From NCBI GenBank assembly GCA_000769715.1, contig JROS01000028.1, forward strand, positions 62,001-126,000: a stretch of 64,000 bases of DNA, written 5' to 3'. The DNA comes from Desulfobulbus sp. Tol-SR (GTDB taxonomy: Bacteria; Desulfobacterota; Desulfobulbia; Desulfobulbales; Desulfocapsaceae). The notes beneath the pieces were generated by a model. The model worked only from the letters and a program-made list of their open reading frames with translations, made no database searches and was not told the origin of the DNA. Numbering within the stretch: the first letter of the stretch is position 1; each line of letters opens with the position of its first letter. This document shows positions 63,354 to 64,000 of this stretch, piece after piece. A program made the position numbers and the translations under genes.

Positions 63354-63543
63354 GGGCATATATCTCTTATTACAGCATATTCAATCGCTTCGGCGATCAG
63401 CGCCGTACCCATTCCCGACTCGACCGGTCTCATCACCCAACCGTTGTCTTATTTTTCGTACTGCGCCTTTCCTCCGGCCGGCCAAAGAGCGTTAAAACAT
63501 TTATTATATTGTTATTACATATAGTTAAAAAACTAAGGTGATC

Positions 63544-63559
63544 TGGCACGGAGGTTGCT
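63544..63559 (+). promoter_or_regulatory. Sigma-54 (RpoN) promoter
   Basis: TGGCAC at 63544-63549 and TTGCT at 63555-63559 match the -24/-12 consensus, with the invariant GG and GC 12 bases apart. Transcription would start near 63570, about 70 bases before the lactate permease ATG. Confidence 0.85.
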
Positions 63560-63642
63560 CTGTCTGGAAGTGCAGTTATTTCGTTCACGAGTGTTCCGTA
63601 AGTATTTCAGGACAGCAATTCTTCACCACGGAGGAAAACATC

Positions 63643-64000
63643 ATGCCTTGGACACAAGTAGTCGATCCACTGGGAAGCATCGGCCTCTCGGCGTTCGTCG
63701 CCGCCATCCCCATTCTGTTTCTGTTCTGGGCCCTGGCCCGGAAGCGAATGAAAGGCCACTGGGCCGCCCTCGGCGCCGTCCTGCTGGCGGCAACGGTGGC
63801 GGTCGTCGTCTACGGCATGCCGGCCAAACTGGCCTTTCTGGCAACGATGAACGGGGCCGTATTCGGGATCTTCCCGGTCTGCTGGATCATCGTCACCGCC
63901 CTGTTCATCTACAATCTTTCGGTCAAGACCGGCCAGTTCGAGATCATCAAGAATTCCCTGGCCTCGATCACCGACGACCGCCGGATGCAGGCCCTGCTGA
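63643..64000 (+). CDS. L-lactate permease (LctP family), 3'-truncated by window edge
   Basis: The first 119 residues of an inner-membrane permease are present: MPWTQVVDPLGSIGLSAFVAAIPILFLFWALARKRMKGH, then helices and MNGAVFGIFPVCWIIVTALFIYNLSVKTGQFEIIKNSLASITDDRRMQALL. This is the LctP/LldP N-terminus and its conserved loop. ACGGAGGA precedes the ATG. The sigma-54 promoter and adjacent (broken) two-component genes suggest lactate-responsive control. The gene continues beyond 64000. Confidence 0.92.
   Translation, partial: MPWTQVVDPLGSIGLSAFVAAIPILFLFWALARKRMKGHWAALGAVLLAATVAVVVYGMPAKLAFLATMNGAVFGIFPVCWIIVTALFIYNLSVKTGQFEIIKNSLASITDDRRMQALL

Larger units (their letters stand above)
63299..63642. 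other. Control region of the lactate permease gene
   Basis: These 344 bases separate the activator and permease genes. They hold an upstream palindrome (63336-63353), an AT-rich tract (63495-63535) that may bind a bending protein such as IHF, and a sigma-54 promoter (63544-63559). Confidence 0.7.

Overview
The window is GC-rich, densely coded bacterial chromosome. About fifty protein genes are packed on both strands, many with 4-40 base overlaps. The gene set suggests an anaerobic Desulfobacterota bacterium, most likely near Desulfobulbales: an Rnf complex in CDGEAB order, a lactate permease with a sigma-54 promoter and regulator, a TAXI-type TRAP transporter, a liv cassette, a NifU-like/GGGtGRT pair and two aconitases. 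This placement is inferred from gene content, not from a marker gene. I saw no rRNA, tRNA, CRISPR array, insertion sequence or prophage gene.

Layout. 1-4446 (+): the 3' part of an M16C (PreP-like) peptidase, a methyltransferase, and the NifU-like scaffold/GGGtGRT pair, ending in a strong terminator. 4544-6335 (-): an amino-acid ABC ATPase and binding protein without permeases. 6336-6861: a control region with nested inverted repeats and a promoter/operator. 6862-16143 (+): a GntR regulator, an ATP-grasp ligase, a KamA-like radical SAM enzyme, an M20 peptidase, a TAXI-TRAP receptor and fused permease, and a UspA protein. This is the best candidate here for an undescribed metabolic system. 16251-27623: housekeeping and orphan genes (thioesterase, DUF488, RsmB, M24 peptidase, mitochondrial-type aconitase, DHH-CBS protein, Lon). 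28086-33417 (+): a complete livJHMGF operon with a perfect 34-base palindrome after livJ. 33399-38832: a membrane sulfatase-fold transferase, AcnA, and a Fur-family repressor with a small Cys-rich winged-helix protein. 39049-43094 (+): an ABC-2 exporter, a TatD-like hydrolase, a TcdA-like E1 protein and ThpR in a tightly overlapping run. 43161-50159: a DMT permease, an N-terminally truncated paraslipin, DHFR, a dienelactone hydrolase, a ModF-like ATPase, a lipoprotein, a second DMT permease and a monooxygenase. 50467-57389 (-): rnfCDGEAB with an upstream dihydroorotate-dehydrogenase-like gene. 57747-60026: a DMT permease, a cupin and HtpX. 60269-64000: a sensor kinase and a sigma-54 activator, each broken by an internal out-of-frame deletion, then a lactate permease that runs off the window.

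Working together. Lactate uptake, two aconitases and Rnf fit an anaerobic respirer that links oxidation of organic acids to ion-gradient energy. Three ABC/TRAP systems import amino acids or small carboxylates. The 6.9-16.1 kb locus combines import (TAXI-TRAP), radical rearrangement (KamA-like), ATP-dependent ligation (ATP-grasp) and hydrolysis (M20) under a GntR repressor. It looks like a dedicated pathway for an unusual amino acid or peptide.

Caution. Four genes show missing segments or a frame anomaly: the KamA-like 3' end, the paraslipin 5' end, the kinase and the activator. These may be real decay or an assembly problem.
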